Below, one piece after another: positions 23,923 through 32,040 of a stretch of DNA of 64,000 nt. The stretch covers positions 74,568-138,567 of the forward strand of contig DATGXG010000026.1 in NCBI GenBank assembly GCA_035299085.1. The letters run 5' to 3'. This DNA is from Bacteroidales bacterium. GTDB taxonomy: Bacteria; Bacteroidota; Bacteroidia; Bacteroidales; UBA10428. The notes beneath the pieces are model-generated. The model was not told where the DNA came from. It saw only the letters and a list, made by a program, of their open reading frames with translations, and did no database searches. The translations under genes were made by a program, and so were the position numbers. Numbering within the stretch: position 1 is the stretch's first letter; every line of letters begins with the position of its first letter.

Positions 23923-25110
23923 ATGCGTGAGGATTTTTTTGTTGAAGTGGATTACCAGCAGAAAAGCTATGAAGGACAGCGGATATGCGGTGATATCTTT
24001 CTTTCAAGCAAAGTGAAGGAAGAAAACCGCATTGTGGTTGTATTGTCCGATGGAATGGGACATGGCGTGAAAGCCAGCATTCTGGCCACGCTTACTGCTA
24101 CTATGGCAGTTAACTTTACGAAAGAACACAAAGAGCCGGAGAAAACGGCTGAAATCATTATGAAAACGCTTCCTGAATGCAGTGAGCGCAAAATGAATTA
24201 TTCCACCTTCACTATTATTGATATCGAACAGGGAAACAGGGTAACCATGGTGGAATATGACAACCCTGAATGCATAATTATCCGCGACCGGAAAATACTT
24301 AAACCGGAGGATTCAAAGACAATTGTTCTCCACGGTGATACCAAATGTTCCAAGAAGATCAGAAAGTGTACTTTCACGCCGGTTAAAGGCGACAGAATCG
24401 TTTTCTGCACAGACGGTATAACGCAGTCGGGACTTGGAACGCCGAGACTGCCGTTTGGCTGGGGAATCGACAACGTGGGCCGGTTTGCCATAGATATGAT
24501 CAGGCAATATCCTCATATTTCGGCACGCGACCTGGCCGGCCGGATCCTCAACATGGCCTACCGGAACGACGGTTTTCAGTCGAAGGATGATACAACCTGC
24601 GGTATTATTTATTTCAGGGAGCCCCGTGAATTGCTTATCTGTACCGGGCCACCATACAACAAGGAAGATGACAAAACTCTTGCCGCCGAGGTGCGTGAAT
24701 TTAAAGGCAAAAAGATTGTAATGGGAGCTACAACAGGGGATATTGTTTCACGTGAACTGAACCTGAAAATCGAAGACGTATTCAAGTTTGAAGATCCCGA
24801 ACTGCCACCGATCAACGTAATGGAGGGTATCGATCTGTTCACCGAAGGCATCCTTACATTGAATAAAGTTGAGAAAATTCTAAAGGCATACAGCCCAAAT
24901 ACCAAGCTGAACAGGGGGCCCGCTGATGAGATCGTTAAGCTTATCCTGGAAAGCGATGCCATCAAAATTATTATCGGTACGCGCATCAATATAGCTCACC
25001 AGGATCCGCATCTTCCTGTGGAACTGGAGATCAGAAGAACCGTGGTTAACCGTATTGCGCAGTTGCTCGAAGAGAAACTGCTAAAAAAAGTGTCAGTGAG
25101 TTATATCTGA
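23923..25110 (+). CDS. SpoIIE-type PP2C serine phosphatase
   Basis: A 395-aa protein with an N-terminal PP2C/SpoIIE serine phosphatase domain (about 1-225). Metal-binding aspartates are visible in CGDIF (Asp24), LSDGMGHG (Asp43), CTDGITQ and SKDDTTCG. The remaining 170 residues form a conserved but unassigned domain of the kind found on phosphatases beside hydrogenase-type sensors. In SpoIIE/RsbU systems the phosphatase acts on an anti-anti-sigma or similar phosphoprotein; no such partner or anti-sigma kinase is adjacent. It follows the hydrogenase-like gene after a 137-bp repeat-filled gap and overlaps the next, convergent gene by 18 bp. A SiaC-like protein at 3797 is a conceivable substrate, but that is speculation. 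Confidence 0.9.
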   Translation: MREDFFVEVDYQQKSYEGQRICGDIFLSSKVKEENRIVVVLSDGMGHGVKASILATLTATMAVNFTKEHKEPEKTAEIIMKTLPECSERKMNYSTFTIIDIEQGNRVTMVEYDNPECIIIRDRKILKPEDSKTIVLHGDTKCSKKIRKCTFTPVKGDRIVFCTDGITQSGLGTPRLPFGWGIDNVGRFAIDMIRQYPHISARDLAGRILNMAYRNDGFQSKDDTTCGIIYFREPRELLICTGPPYNKEDDKTLAAEVREFKGKKIVMGATTGDIVSRELNLKIEDVFKFEDPELPPINVMEGIDLFTEGILTLNKVEKILKAYSPNTKLNRGPADEIVKLILESDAIKIIIGTRINIAHQDPHLPVELEIRRTVVNRIAQLLEEKLLKKVSVSYI

Positions 25111-25587
25111 GTCCCGCAAAAGGTTTTTATTCTTCAGATCCATAATGGCGGTGCACTTTTCATAGGCCTCGATGGATGAATAATAACTCAGTAGTTTATT
25201 AAAAAAGGCTTCATCGGTGAAACGGGGATGATCTTTTCCGAAGCCAAGTTTTCCCTGGATCGTCAGATCGAACAATTCATCATCGTCAAGCAGTGCATCC
25301 AGGTCCTGGTCAATAGGAGTTTCATTTTCCGGCTGCCATTCCGAAAGCATTTCTTTATGCTTTTCAAGAAAGCTGATGAGTGTAATCTGAAGACTGATAA
25401 GTTCGTTGTTTTCAGACAGCAGTGTTTTGTTGGCGGAGTAATTTTTCTCTATCAGGTAGGTTCTTTCCTTTGAAAAAGGTTGTTTTAGCAAATCGTTAAG
25501 AAGAGTTTGGTTACTGTTAATAACCTCAAGATTTTCTCTTACCTTTTTCTTTAAGAGATCTATAGTCCGTTGAATCAATTCCTTCAT
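25093..25587 (-). CDS. Uncharacterised helical protein
   Basis: Unrecognised 164-aa protein. It is highly charged and predicted to be mostly alpha-helical; residues 1-90 look like a coiled coil (KELIQRTIDLLKKKVRENLE, then a NNELISLQITLISFLEKHKE segment). An acidic patch (DQDLDALLDDDELFDL) follows, then a short C-terminal helical part. There is no signal peptide, cysteine cluster or membrane segment, so it is probably cytosolic. It is convergent with the phosphatase gene, sharing 18 bp at the 3' ends, and divergent from etfB. Codon use resembles its neighbours, supporting a real gene. Confidence 0.65.
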   Translation of the reverse strand: MKELIQRTIDLLKKKVRENLEVINSNQTLLNDLLKQPFSKERTYLIEKNYSANKTLLSENNELISLQITLISFLEKHKEMLSEWQPENETPIDQDLDALLDDDELFDLTIQGKLGFGKDHPRFTDEAFFNKLLSYYSSIEAYEKCTAIMDLKNKNLLRDSDITH

Positions 25588-25727
25588 TTCCTGAGAATCA
25601 CACTAACAAAATTAATCATTAATCCTTTTCGTTTTTTCACATTTTGACTAATGGAAGGCCTGACTTTATCAACATATTTCATTTATTACATGTAATTCTG
25701 AAAAATTCCAAATAAGCACCATACGGG

Positions 25728-25756
25728 TTGTATTTTTCTATTTTATTTTATATTTG
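25728..25756 (+). promoter_or_regulatory. Promoter of the etfBA operon
   Basis: TTG (25728-25730), 18-nt spacer and a perfect TATATTTG (25749-25756) match the Bacteroidota promoter. The predicted leader of about 105 nt contains an AGGGG/CCCCT hairpin (about 25771-25796) and a TCACT-CAT-AGTGA inverted repeat near 25812-25824 that might be regulatory. Nothing else is seen in 25588-25869. Confidence 0.65.
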
Positions 25757-25869
25757 TAGGCCTGAAAATTAGGGGCAGGCTGCAAAAACCCCTTATAGTT
25801 TATGATATAAATCACTCATAGTGAAGGTTATAACATATTCCGTGTTGTATAATTAAAAAATTTGCTTAG

Positions 25870-26619
25870 ATGAAAATTCTTGTATGTATCAGTAATGTTC
25901 CTGACACCACTACCAAAGTTAAATTTATAGAAGATTTCCGGAAACTGGATGTAACAGGTATTCAATGGGTTATTAACCCATGGGATGAGCTGTCGCTTAC
26001 CCGTGCCCTTGAATTAAAAGATAATGCAGCCAACGGCATTGCATCGGTAACAGTAGCCCATGTAGGAACTGCTGCTTCCGAGCCTACGATCAGGAAAGCC
26101 CTTGCGATTGGTGCAGATAATGCTATAAGGATCAATGCTGAACCGTCAGACGCCTATTTCGTAGCCCTTCAGCTTGCTGAAGTTGTAAAAGCGGAGCAGT
26201 TCGATATTATCCTTTGTGGTATCGAATCCAGTGATCATAACGGATCAACTGTGGGCGGTATGCTTTCAGAATTGCTTGATTATCCTTCTGTATCTGCCGT
26301 TTCCGGTCTGAATATTGAAAACGGACAGGTTATTATTAACCGTGAAATTGATGGCGGAAGGGAAACAATTACTGTACCAACACCCCTGGTTGCCATAGTT
26401 CAGAAAGGTATTGCCAAAGAACCAAGAATTGCTGCCATGCGCGGTATCATGATGGCCCGCACAAAACCCATCAAGCTTATGGAACCGGTTGCTTGTGATG
26501 CTTTCACACAGGTTATAAAATATGAAATGCCCAAGCCCCGTGCTGCCTGCAGGTTTATCGATCCGGAAAACCCGGGCCAGCTTATTGCGATTCTCCAAAA
26601 CGAGGCTAAACTTATCTAG
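25870..26619 (+). CDS. etfB: Electron transfer flavoprotein subunit beta
   Basis: Beta subunit (249 aa) of the heterodimeric electron transfer flavoprotein, which takes electrons from acyl-CoA dehydrogenases. Family features are seen in order: MKILVCISNVPDTTTKV start, NPWDELSLTRALEL, the ADNAIRINAEPSDAYFVALQ adenosine-binding region, LCGIESSDHNGSTVGGMLSELL (ETF-beta signature) and the recognition-loop region PRIAAMRGIMMARTKPI. It is the first gene of the etfB-etfA-membrane Fe-S-CCG protein-acyl-CoA dehydrogenase operon. Nothing here suggests the bifurcating Bcd/Etf type rather than the simple quinone-linked type, but residue-level proof would need alignment. Confidence 0.95.
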   Translation: MKILVCISNVPDTTTKVKFIEDFRKLDVTGIQWVINPWDELSLTRALELKDNAANGIASVTVAHVGTAASEPTIRKALAIGADNAIRINAEPSDAYFVALQLAEVVKAEQFDIILCGIESSDHNGSTVGGMLSELLDYPSVSAVSGLNIENGQVIINREIDGGRETITVPTPLVAIVQKGIAKEPRIAAMRGIMMARTKPIKLMEPVACDAFTQVIKYEMPKPRAACRFIDPENPGQLIAILQNEAKLI

Positions 26620-26653
26620 TAAAATTCATTTCAACATTTAAATCAGGAAAATT

Positions 26654-27625
26654 ATGTCTGTACTGGTATATACTGAAAACTGGGATGGTAAATTCAAGAA
26701 ACTGTCATTCGAACTTGCTTCCTATGCCGCAAAGGTGGCTGAATTATTGAATACATCCGCTGTTGCCCTTTCAATTGGTAAGGTTGACGACAGTGAGTTG
26801 ACAAAACTTGCCAATTATGGTGTAAATAAAATTATCAGTGCCAATGCTGAAGGGCTTGAGGTACTGGATAACCAGACTTACACAAAAATTATTTCCGGAA
26901 TTTCTGTACAGGAAAATGCAGGAGTCGTTATTCTTGCCAATAACAATTCGGGTAAAGCGCTTGCTCCAAGGCTGTCAGTTAAATTGAAGGCAGGTATCGG
27001 CTCAGGCGTAAGTGCCCTTCCGTTAAGCACCAATCCATTTGTTGTTTATAAACGTGCCTATTCAGGAAATGCATTTGCACATCTGCAGATCAACACCGAT
27101 GTCAAAATTCTGACACTGGCGCAGAATTCTTTTGACCTTGTAGAAAAGAACAATGGAGCAACTGTTGAGAATGTCTCTGTTCAGGTTGACCGTGCCGGGA
27201 TCAGGACACAGGTTAAAGAGGTCCAGAAACAAACAGGTAAAATACTGTTAACCGACGCTGAAATTGTAGTTTCCGGCGGACGTGGAATGAAATCGGCGGA
27301 TAACTGGGGTCCGCTTGTAGAATTGGCTGGTCTGCTCGGTGCAGCTACTGCATGTTCTAGACCTGTTTCCGACGAAGGTTGGAGGGGTCATGAAGAACAT
27401 ACGGGTCAGACAGGCAAGATCATTGCGCCGAATCTTTATATTGCTCTTGGCATATCAGGTGCAACACAGCACCTGGCTGGAGTCAGTTCATCCAAATATA
27501 TCGTGGCTGTAAATACCGATAAGGACGCTCCAATTTTTGAAGCAGCCCAATTCGGAATTGTGGGTGATGTGCAGAAGGTTTTACCTAAACTGGTGGAAGC
27601 CGTAAAAGAAATAAAAAGCAAATAA
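26654..27625 (+). CDS. etfA: Electron transfer flavoprotein subunit alpha
   Basis: Alpha subunit (323 aa) of ETF. The C-terminal FAD-binding domain is well kept: VVSGGRGMKSADNWGPL, SRPVSDEGWRGHEEHTGQTG, and LYIALGISGATQHLAGVSSS, the ETF-alpha signature, followed by VAVNTDKDAPIFEAAQFGIVGD. It starts 34 nt after etfB, and both are needed for one FAD and one AMP per dimer. The stop codon is directly followed by a 7-bp tandem repeat, and then the membrane Fe-S gene begins 133 nt downstream, presumably in the same transcript. Confidence 0.96.
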   Translation: MSVLVYTENWDGKFKKLSFELASYAAKVAELLNTSAVALSIGKVDDSELTKLANYGVNKIISANAEGLEVLDNQTYTKIISGISVQENAGVVILANNNSGKALAPRLSVKLKAGIGSGVSALPLSTNPFVVYKRAYSGNAFAHLQINTDVKILTLAQNSFDLVEKNNGATVENVSVQVDRAGIRTQVKEVQKQTGKILLTDAEIVVSGGRGMKSADNWGPLVELAGLLGAATACSRPVSDEGWRGHEEHTGQTGKIIAPNLYIALGISGATQHLAGVSSSKYIVAVNTDKDAPIFEAAQFGIVGDVQKVLPKLVEAVKEIKSK

Positions 27626-27653
27626 AGGCTATAGGCTGCAGGCTGCAGGCTAT
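27626..27653. repeat. AGGCT(AT/GC) heptamer array (4 units)
   Basis: AGGCTAT, AGGCTGC, AGGCTGC, AGGCTAT lie directly after the etfA stop codon. Further imperfect copies of a CTATG(T/A)CCTGACAG motif follow at about 27648-27663 and 27707-27722. Confidence 0.8.
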
Positions 27654-27758
27654 GTCCTGACAGAATCCGAATGGACGTCAGAGTCAATGGGACAAGGGTC
27701 TGTAAGCTATGACCTGACAGTCTGCGAGCTGCAAAATCAAAAACAAACAGGTTAATAG

Positions 27759-29075
27759 ATGAAACAAATAATCTTTTCTATAGCTCTCCTTCTTACCCTG
27801 GGTGTATTCGCATATACAGTCAGCCGGCTTGTCGGGTTTTTCCGGCTCACCAGGAAAGGTTTTCCGGTGAAAGACCTGGGAAAAAGGTTCGGTGTTATGA
27901 TGGATGTGGCCTTTGGACAGACCAAGATTTTCCGCCGTCCTGTAATCGGGTTACTTCATGCCCTTGTTTTCTGGGGATTCTGTGTTATTCTCATCGGCAG
28001 TATTGAAATGGTAATCGACGGGCTCTTCGATACCGAAAGAGCTTTGAATGTGCTGGGGGTTCTCTACAAAATCATCAGCGGATCCGGTGATGTTTTCGCC
28101 CTGATTGTGGCGATTTCAATCCTTGTTTTCCTCAGCCGCAGGCTTTTCTTTCATATCAAGCGGTTTGAAGGAATTGAAATGAAAAAGAGCACCCATATAG
28201 ATGCAAACATCGCACTTTCAATGATCCTTCTTCTGATGCTGTCTTTATTGGGGATGAATACTTTTTATGTAGCACAGCAATCGCTTGCCGGTGAACCTGT
28301 AAGTGGTGTCTTCCCTGTCAGTTCTGCCTTTGCGGGTCTCTTCACAAATCTTTCATCAGGCAGCGTTCACATTCTTCATGAAGTATGCTGGTGGGCTCAC
28401 ATCCTGCTGATATTCGTCTTTGCTAACATGCTTCCCTATTCAAAACATTTCCATGTATTCATGTCAGTTCCGAACACGTTTTTGTCACGCCTTGATCCCC
28501 TGGGAAAACTGACGAACATGGACAGCATAACCCGCGAAGTGAAGCTCATGCTGAATCCTGATACAGCAGCTGCCGTCCCGGTTACCGATGCTCCTGTCGA
28601 ACGGTTCGGTATTAAAGATATTGAAGATGTAACGTGGAAGAATTATTTTGATTCTCTTTCATGCACACAGTGCGGAAGATGCACTTCTGTTTGTCCTGCC
28701 AACATCACGGGCAAGAAACTATCCCCCCGTAAGGTTATCATGGACGTCCGGGCAAGGATGAATGAAAAAGGACCCGGTATGGTGAAGAACGGCAAGGCTT
28801 ATACCGATAATAAATCCCTGTTAAGGGATTACATTACCGAGGAAGAACTCTGGGCCTGCACTACCTGCAATGCCTGCGCAAAAGAATGTCCGATCAATAT
28901 CAACCACCCGACAATCATTGTGGATATGCGCAGGTACCTTGTAATGGAAGAAGCATCTGCTCCCGGTGAAATCAAGAGTGTTTTCAGCAATATTGAAAAC
29001 AACGGCGCACCCTGGCAGTTTTCACCTGAAGACAGGTTATTGTGGGCAAAAGATCTTGAAATGAAGTCACACTGA
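27759..29075 (+). CDS. Membrane [4Fe-4S] ETF:quinone reductase-like subunit
   Basis: Integral membrane protein of 438 aa. The first ~230 residues hold about five or six hydrophobic segments resembling a NarI/HdrE-type cytochrome b unit, with candidate haem-ligand histidines (LLHALVFWGF, HEVCWWAHILL). The C-terminal part holds two [4Fe-4S] motifs: Cys302/305/308/312 and Cys367/370/373/377. This is the DUF224/EMO-type protein that in syntrophic and fatty-acid-oxidising bacteria is proposed to pass electrons from EtfAB to menaquinone. Such proteins are often one chain of about 700 aa including CCG domains; here the CCG part is encoded separately by the next gene. The gene order with etfBA and an acyl-CoA dehydrogenase supports the role. 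Confidence 0.88.
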   Translation: MKQIIFSIALLLTLGVFAYTVSRLVGFFRLTRKGFPVKDLGKRFGVMMDVAFGQTKIFRRPVIGLLHALVFWGFCVILIGSIEMVIDGLFDTERALNVLGVLYKIISGSGDVFALIVAISILVFLSRRLFFHIKRFEGIEMKKSTHIDANIALSMILLLMLSLLGMNTFYVAQQSLAGEPVSGVFPVSSAFAGLFTNLSSGSVHILHEVCWWAHILLIFVFANMLPYSKHFHVFMSVPNTFLSRLDPLGKLTNMDSITREVKLMLNPDTAAAVPVTDAPVERFGIKDIEDVTWKNYFDSLSCTQCGRCTSVCPANITGKKLSPRKVIMDVRARMNEKGPGMVKNGKAYTDNKSLLRDYITEEELWACTTCNACAKECPININHPTIIVDMRRYLVMEEASAPGEIKSVFSNIENNGAPWQFSPEDRLLWAKDLEMKSH

Positions 29076-29076
29076 T

Positions 29077-29152
29077 AATGTGCCGTGCCAATGTGCCAAT
29101 GTGCCAATATGCCAATGTGCTAAGAATCGTAAATCGTAAATCGTAAATCGTA
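29077..29152. repeat. AATGTGCC octamers plus AATCGTA heptamers
   Basis: About five imperfect AATGTGCC units (29077-29120) are followed by four AATCGTA units (29125-29152). The last repeat unit runs into the ATG at 29154 of the CCG-domain gene. Confidence 0.85.
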
Positions 29153-29153
29153 A

Positions 29154-29939
29154 ATGATAATTAATATTCCAATAATGTCGGAATTGTTTGCCCGGGGCGA
29201 GAAACCTGAGTACCTGTTCTGGGTAGGTTGTGCAGGGGCATTTGACGACCGTTATAAAAAAGTGGCCAGGGCATTCACCAAAGTGTTGACACACCTTGGT
29301 GTAAGTTATGCCGTGTTGGGCAGGGAAGAAACCTGCACCGGCGATCCGGCACGCAGGGCAGGCAATGAAATGCTTTATCAGATGCAGGCTTTGCAGAATA
29401 TTGAACTGTTCAAAATGTATGAGGTAAAGAAGATTCTTACAATATGTCCTCATTGCTTTAACATCTTCAAAAATGAATATCCTGACCTGGGCGGTAATTA
29501 TGAAGTGATTCACTATACACAATTCCTTGATGAAAAAATGAGGGAAGGTAAGCTTAAGCTGAAAAAGGCTCTTCCTGCTGATAAGAAAGTGACATACCAT
29601 GATCCCTGCTACCTGGGACGCGCCAATGATATTTATAAAGAACCCAGGAATGTGATTCATGGCCTTACTGGCAATTATGCTGAGATGAAGAGGAACAAAA
29701 GCTTTGCCTTGTGTTGTGGTGCCGGCGGTGCCCAGATGTTTAAGGAAGCCGAAAAGGGTAACAAGGAGATTTTTATCGAAAGGATTGAAGACGCCATTGA
29801 AACCGGTGCTTCTGTGATTGCAACAGCATGTCCTTTCTGCATGACCATGATGACCGACGGTCTAAAATACAAGAACAAAGAAGAAGAAATAAAGAATTAT
29901 GACATTGCCGAGCTGATCGCAATGGATTTAGATTTATAA
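29154..29939 (+). CDS. CCG-domain (HdrB/D-like) iron-sulfur protein
   Basis: Cytosolic 261-aa protein with two cysteine-rich CCG domains, as in heterodisulfide reductase HdrB/HdrD and GlpC/LutA. The N-terminal repeat shows FWVGCAGAFDDR, EETCTGDPARR and CPHCFN; the second shows YHDPCYLGR, ALCCGAGGAQMF and ACPFCMTM. Such pairs bind [4Fe-4S]-type clusters and form the electron-exchange site. It complements the preceding membrane subunit, which has the ferredoxin-like clusters but no CCG domain. The ATG at 29154 lies at the edge of a repeat array; a second ATG at 29175 (MSELFARGEK) is an equally plausible start. The acyl-CoA dehydrogenase gene begins 15 nt later. Confidence 0.9.
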   Translation: MIINIPIMSELFARGEKPEYLFWVGCAGAFDDRYKKVARAFTKVLTHLGVSYAVLGREETCTGDPARRAGNEMLYQMQALQNIELFKMYEVKKILTICPHCFNIFKNEYPDLGGNYEVIHYTQFLDEKMREGKLKLKKALPADKKVTYHDPCYLGRANDIYKEPRNVIHGLTGNYAEMKRNKSFALCCGAGGAQMFKEAEKGNKEIFIERIEDAIETGASVIATACPFCMTMMTDGLKYKNKEEEIKNYDIAELIAMDLDL

Positions 29940-29954
29940 CTCAAAAAACGAACA

Positions 29955-31736
29955 ATGGATAGAAAAGTATTGAAAAGCGGTGAATTTCTTGTCGAGAATG
30001 TAGAATCAAAAGACGTTTTTATTCCCGAGGAGTTCAACGAAGAACAACGAATGATCGCCCAAACCTGCCAGGATTTCCTTACAACCGAAGTATATCCGAA
30101 TGTGGATAAGGTTGACAAGCAGGATCGCGAGTTGATGAAAAGCATGCTTAAAAAATCCGGCGAACTTGGATTAATGGGCATTTCAATACCTGAAGAATAT
30201 AATGGTTTCGGACAGTCGTTTGTAACCCAGATGCTTGCAGCTGAAACCATTGGTGCCGGTTACTCATTCTCTGTAGCTTTCATGGCACATTGCGGAATCG
30301 GTACCCTGCCGATCATGTATTATGGAAATGGAGACCAGCGTGAGCGTTATGTTACCAAACTCGCAACCGGTGAAATGCTGGGCGCATACTGCCTTACCGA
30401 ACCGGGTGCAGGAAGCGATGCCAACGCAGGCAAAACTAACGCAAAACTTTCGGAAGACGGCAAATATTATATCCTCAACGGTCAGAAAATGTGGATCACC
30501 AATGCCGGTTTTGCCGATGTGCAGACAGTATTTGCAAAGATCGACAACGACAGGGTACTCAGTGCATTTATTGTTGAGAAGGATTTTCCGGGTGTCCTTG
30601 TTAATCCCGATGAACATAAAATGGGTATTAAAGGATCATCAACCTGCCAGATTTTCTATACCGATGTAAAAGTTCCGGTTGAAAACCTGCTGGGTCGCCG
30701 TGGTGAAGGTTTCCGCATTGCATTGAGCATCCTGCATATGGGCCGCCTGAAACTGGGTGCCAATGTGCTTGGAGCTGCAAAGAAAGCGATCAATGATTCA
30801 GTAAAATATGCCAATGAGCGCAAGCAGTTTGGTGTGCTGATTTCAACATTCGGCGCTATAAAGTACAAACTGGCCGAACAGGTAATCCGTACCTATGCAT
30901 CCGAATCCGCCACTTACAGGGTTAGTAAGGATATAGACGACCTGATTGAAAAATACAAAGTGGAAGGTTGCGATAAAGGTAAGGCTTCGATTGATGGTAT
31001 CAGTCATTATGCTGTTGAAGCCGCCATTCTTAAGGTATATGGATCGGAAGTTCTTGATTATGTAATCGACGAGGCTGTACAGATCCATGGCGGTATGGGT
31101 TATTCCGCTGAGATGGCCGTTGAAAAAGGCTATCGTGATTCAAGGATCAACCGTATTTTCGAAGGAACCAATGAAATCAACCGCCTCCTGGTTGTTGACA
31201 CAGCTATGAAGCGCGCCATGAAGGGCGATTTCAAACTGTTCGACAGGGCATCCGAAATGTATGAGAAAGCATCGACGCTTACTGATGGAAAGACAGGAAA
31301 CGAAAACTGGTTCCAGGAAAAACTGCGTTACATTGATAACTTCAAGAAAGCCATTCTCATTGCCATTCACGGTGTAAACACCAAGTTCGGAAAACAGCTT
31401 GTGAGCGAGGAAGAAGTGCTGAACAACATTTCCAATATGATGATGGAAACCTATGTAGGCGAATCACTTGTTCTCAGAGTGCAGAAACTTCAGGGAATGA
31501 AGGGCGAAGCAGCTGCTTCAATATACAGGGATATTGCTGATGTTTTCATTTATGATGCAGCCGACAAAATCCGCAAGGAAGCCAGTGATGCCATCTACGC
31601 TTTTGCAGATGCAGCCACTGCAACATCTCTTGTAAAAACTATGGAAACCTTAACAAAGGTAACCGGCGTAAACACCAAGGATGCCCGCCGCCGAATAGCC
31701 GACAGGCTCATTGAAGACAATGCGTATAAGTTTTAG
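29955..31736 (+). CDS. Acyl-CoA dehydrogenase
   Basis: FAD-dependent acyl-CoA dehydrogenase of 593 aa, about 200 residues longer than short/medium-chain enzymes and similar in length to the VLCAD/ACAD9-type class with a C-terminal helical extension. Typical motifs: YCLTEPGAGSDA (flavin contact), MWITNAGFADV, RKQFGVLISTFGAIKYKLAE, and YRDSRINRIFEGTNEINRLL with the catalytic base expected at Glu403. It is the last gene of the etfBA operon and the likely electron donor to EtfAB, so the operon can oxidise acyl-CoA with menaquinone as the acceptor, or reduce enoyl-CoA in reverse. Chain length preference is unknown. Confidence 0.95.
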   Translation: MDRKVLKSGEFLVENVESKDVFIPEEFNEEQRMIAQTCQDFLTTEVYPNVDKVDKQDRELMKSMLKKSGELGLMGISIPEEYNGFGQSFVTQMLAAETIGAGYSFSVAFMAHCGIGTLPIMYYGNGDQRERYVTKLATGEMLGAYCLTEPGAGSDANAGKTNAKLSEDGKYYILNGQKMWITNAGFADVQTVFAKIDNDRVLSAFIVEKDFPGVLVNPDEHKMGIKGSSTCQIFYTDVKVPVENLLGRRGEGFRIALSILHMGRLKLGANVLGAAKKAINDSVKYANERKQFGVLISTFGAIKYKLAEQVIRTYASESATYRVSKDIDDLIEKYKVEGCDKGKASIDGISHYAVEAAILKVYGSEVLDYVIDEAVQIHGGMGYSAEMAVEKGYRDSRINRIFEGTNEINRLLVVDTAMKRAMKGDFKLFDRASEMYEKASTLTDGKTGNENWFQEKLRYIDNFKKAILIAIHGVNTKFGKQLVSEEEVLNNISNMMMETYVGESLVLRVQKLQGMKGEAAASIYRDIADVFIYDAADKIRKEASDAIYAFADAATATSLVKTMETLTKVTGVNTKDARRRIADRLIEDNAYKF

Positions 31737-31770
31737 CTTATTAGCTTTTTAGCATATTAGATATTTAGTT

Positions 31771-31804
31771 AAAGCCCCGCCATATTATGGCGGGGCTTTT
31801 TTTA
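31771..31804 (+). terminator. Strong terminator of the etf operon
   Basis: AAAGCCCCGCCA and TGGCGGGGCTTT form a 12-bp perfect stem with a 5-nt TATTA loop and a following T run. The remaining bases to 32040 are AT-rich and hold no gene. Confidence 0.95.
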
Positions 31805-32040
31805 TAGTCAATCTCTCCTCGCCTCGTTTGCATGACTTATTTTCCATTAGCACTCGTTAATAACGAATTCAACCTGATATATCTTTTCTATATAAAATCC
31901 TTTCTTTCCATCAACCAAATGATTATTTGAAATCAGCTATAATGGAATCCGATATTTTTATGGCAGACTACTTACTTCATTAAAGGGCGCCTTAATTTAT
32001 TCTCATTCAGGTATAAATAATACCTGCTTAATTATCCTAT

